64,000 nt of DNA from Morinoia aosen (taxonomy: Eukaryota > Arthropoda > Malacostraca > Amphipoda > Talitridae). The stretch is from assembly GCA_030386875.1 (NCBI GenBank), contig CM059559.1, positions 65,920,392 to 65,984,391 on the forward strand. Reading direction: 5' to 3'. The position numbers were made by a program, and so were the translations under genes. Positions 62,904 through 64,000 of this stretch are shown one piece after another. The notes beneath the pieces were generated by a model. The model did not search any database, was not told where the DNA came from, and worked only from the letters and a program-made list of their open reading frames with translations. The stretch's first letter is position 1. Each line of letters starts with the position of its first letter.

Positions 62904-64000
62904 GTAACTCACTAGTTCATTTTCAGTGAATGTCAAGTCTACAGTGTAGCGCTAGCCAGGTTCACCACTTTCCTTAACATCAAAGCGCAAAGCAGCATGA
63001 GCGCAGGCCATACTGACTGCAACCCGACTATAACGCATTTGAGGAGCAAGATGACTTAAATTGGTCATATTGAAAAATTTGGGAGTTCAAGTCTAGAAGC
63101 ATAACAAAATTATTAGTCAGAATCAAGAAACGCACACTGACACTCAGAGATATTGAGTAGGTGAAGAAACATGGGCATTCTACAAAACGGGCAGACGCTA
63201 TCACCAACTTTAATTAAAACACATTGCCCTAGAACATGAACAGTGAAGTAGTTTCAAAATTATTTTGCACCGTTTGAGAAAGAACAAGATAACAACTTCT
63301 GGGAAGTTACGCAATGGACACGCGTTACCACATACAGAGTGCACCTAGCACATTTTGAACCAGTGAAAATGCTTGAAACAAAAAAGCTATTTAACTTATC
63401 AAGCACTTCACATTCTGCACCATAAATGATAGTATTTAGGCAATTTCATAGTTAAAATTGGGTTTACTTTTGGTAGTATGATTATGAGATCAGGAAATTT
63501 AGTTTAAGCCTCCCTAAGCAAAAGGGTGTTCCGAAGAGAGGAAGGAAGAAGGAACCATTTACTTAGGAATTCAGGGAAAAGATAATCTTAACACACAAGA
63601 TGTGTTCCCACCCAGGATCCTCTGTGGATAGAAACAGTAGGTTGAGGAAGAAGTTTATAAAGCAAGAAAAAAGTCGAGGAAGAAAGTAGTAGGTGTCAAA
63701 AAACAGGACAGCAGTAAACTGGGAAAAAGATGTCCCAAAAATTTCCAAGAAAAACATGCATTATTTTTTGTATCGTTCAAATGACTTTGGTGTTGAAATA
63801 CAAGCCATTTAAAAACACAATTAAATTATTCAAAAATAAAACCAAGCTAAATAATTTTCTCTTCGCAAATCTACCTCATTGTACAGGTAACAACTAGCGG
63901 CAAGAAATCAACAGAGGCACATCAACGTAGAGAGCTCAGATAAAAATTAAGTCCTACTTTCAGGCTAATGAATCAGAAACATCGTTCGAAGATACCCTTG
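62904..64000 (-). other. Sequence upstream of the first visible BOP1 exon
   Basis: Presumed BOP1 intron: the coding phase at 62382 demands at least one more upstream exon. Contains the SINE-like fragment at 63500-63760. No exon encoding the BOP1 N-terminal domain could be recognised on the minus strand. Confidence 0.5.
63500..63760 (-). repeat. SINE-like family fragment
   Basis: Starts TTTAGTTTAAGCCTCCCTAAG and keeps the AGAGAGGAAGGAAGAAGG and AAACAGGACAGCAGTAAACT blocks, but lacks the CCCCTGAGGGG end. 5'-truncated in the sense orientation or decayed. It also has an insertion near 63590-63630. Confidence 0.7.

Overview
The window reads as arthropod nuclear DNA, most likely insect. The reasons are spliced genes with GT-AG introns, BEL/Pao and CsRn1-like Ty3/Gypsy LTR elements, I-clade-like and CR1/L2-like LINEs, tRNA-headed SINEs, a TTAGG-like tract, and long AT-rich non-coding stretches. 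No species can be named from the sequence alone. Only one host gene is recognisable. The rest is stacked transposable elements and decayed DNA.

Layout. 1-2.9 kb: AT-rich DNA with no gene. 2.9-8.2 kb (minus): a LINE whose intact ORF1 ends in an OTU-type cysteine protease domain. Its ORF2 (endonuclease plus reverse transcriptase) is broken and follows ORF1 in the same frame after one UGA-CUA stop context. 9.5-19.8 kb (plus): a 5'-truncated, heavily decayed relative of that LINE, split by a 7.4-kb CsRn1-like Gypsy element (10193-17616) with a 4-bp target duplication. That element carries a 5'-truncated SINE in its 5' LTR and a MITE in its pol. 21.4-21.8 kb: a minisatellite. 22.6-38.6 kb (minus): a BEL/Pao element between two LTR-like direct repeats. 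Its protease is split by a SINE. Its integrase is split by about 5.9 kb holding a hAT remnant (with its own SINE), paired TTAA-flanked MITEs and an unidentified TIR element.

41.6-50.9 kb (minus): two related I-clade-like LINEs head to tail. The downstream one (A) is 5'-truncated but has an open 1113-codon ORF2 with RT, RNase H and zinc knuckle. The upstream one (B) has an ORF1 with two complete gag modules in tandem, an ORF1/ORF2 junction of the UAAUG stop-start type, and an open ORF2 in which the reverse transcriptase has been lost by an in-frame fusion of an A-type endonuclease to a different LINE's RNase H end. Both elements carry the same 3' structured RNA motif, with compensatory base changes.

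51.4-62.4 kb (minus): the last nine exons of the ribosome-biogenesis gene BOP1 (Erb1). All splice phases agree; the 5' exons lie beyond the window. Its introns carry full-length copies of a roughly 350-bp SINE-like family with 11-13 bp target duplications, and two minisatellites that abut splice donors.

Most interesting points: the UGA-CUA junction and OTU domain of the first LINE, the twin-gag ORF1, the RT-less chimeric ORF2, and the covarying 3' RNA structure with mutually exclusive stems.
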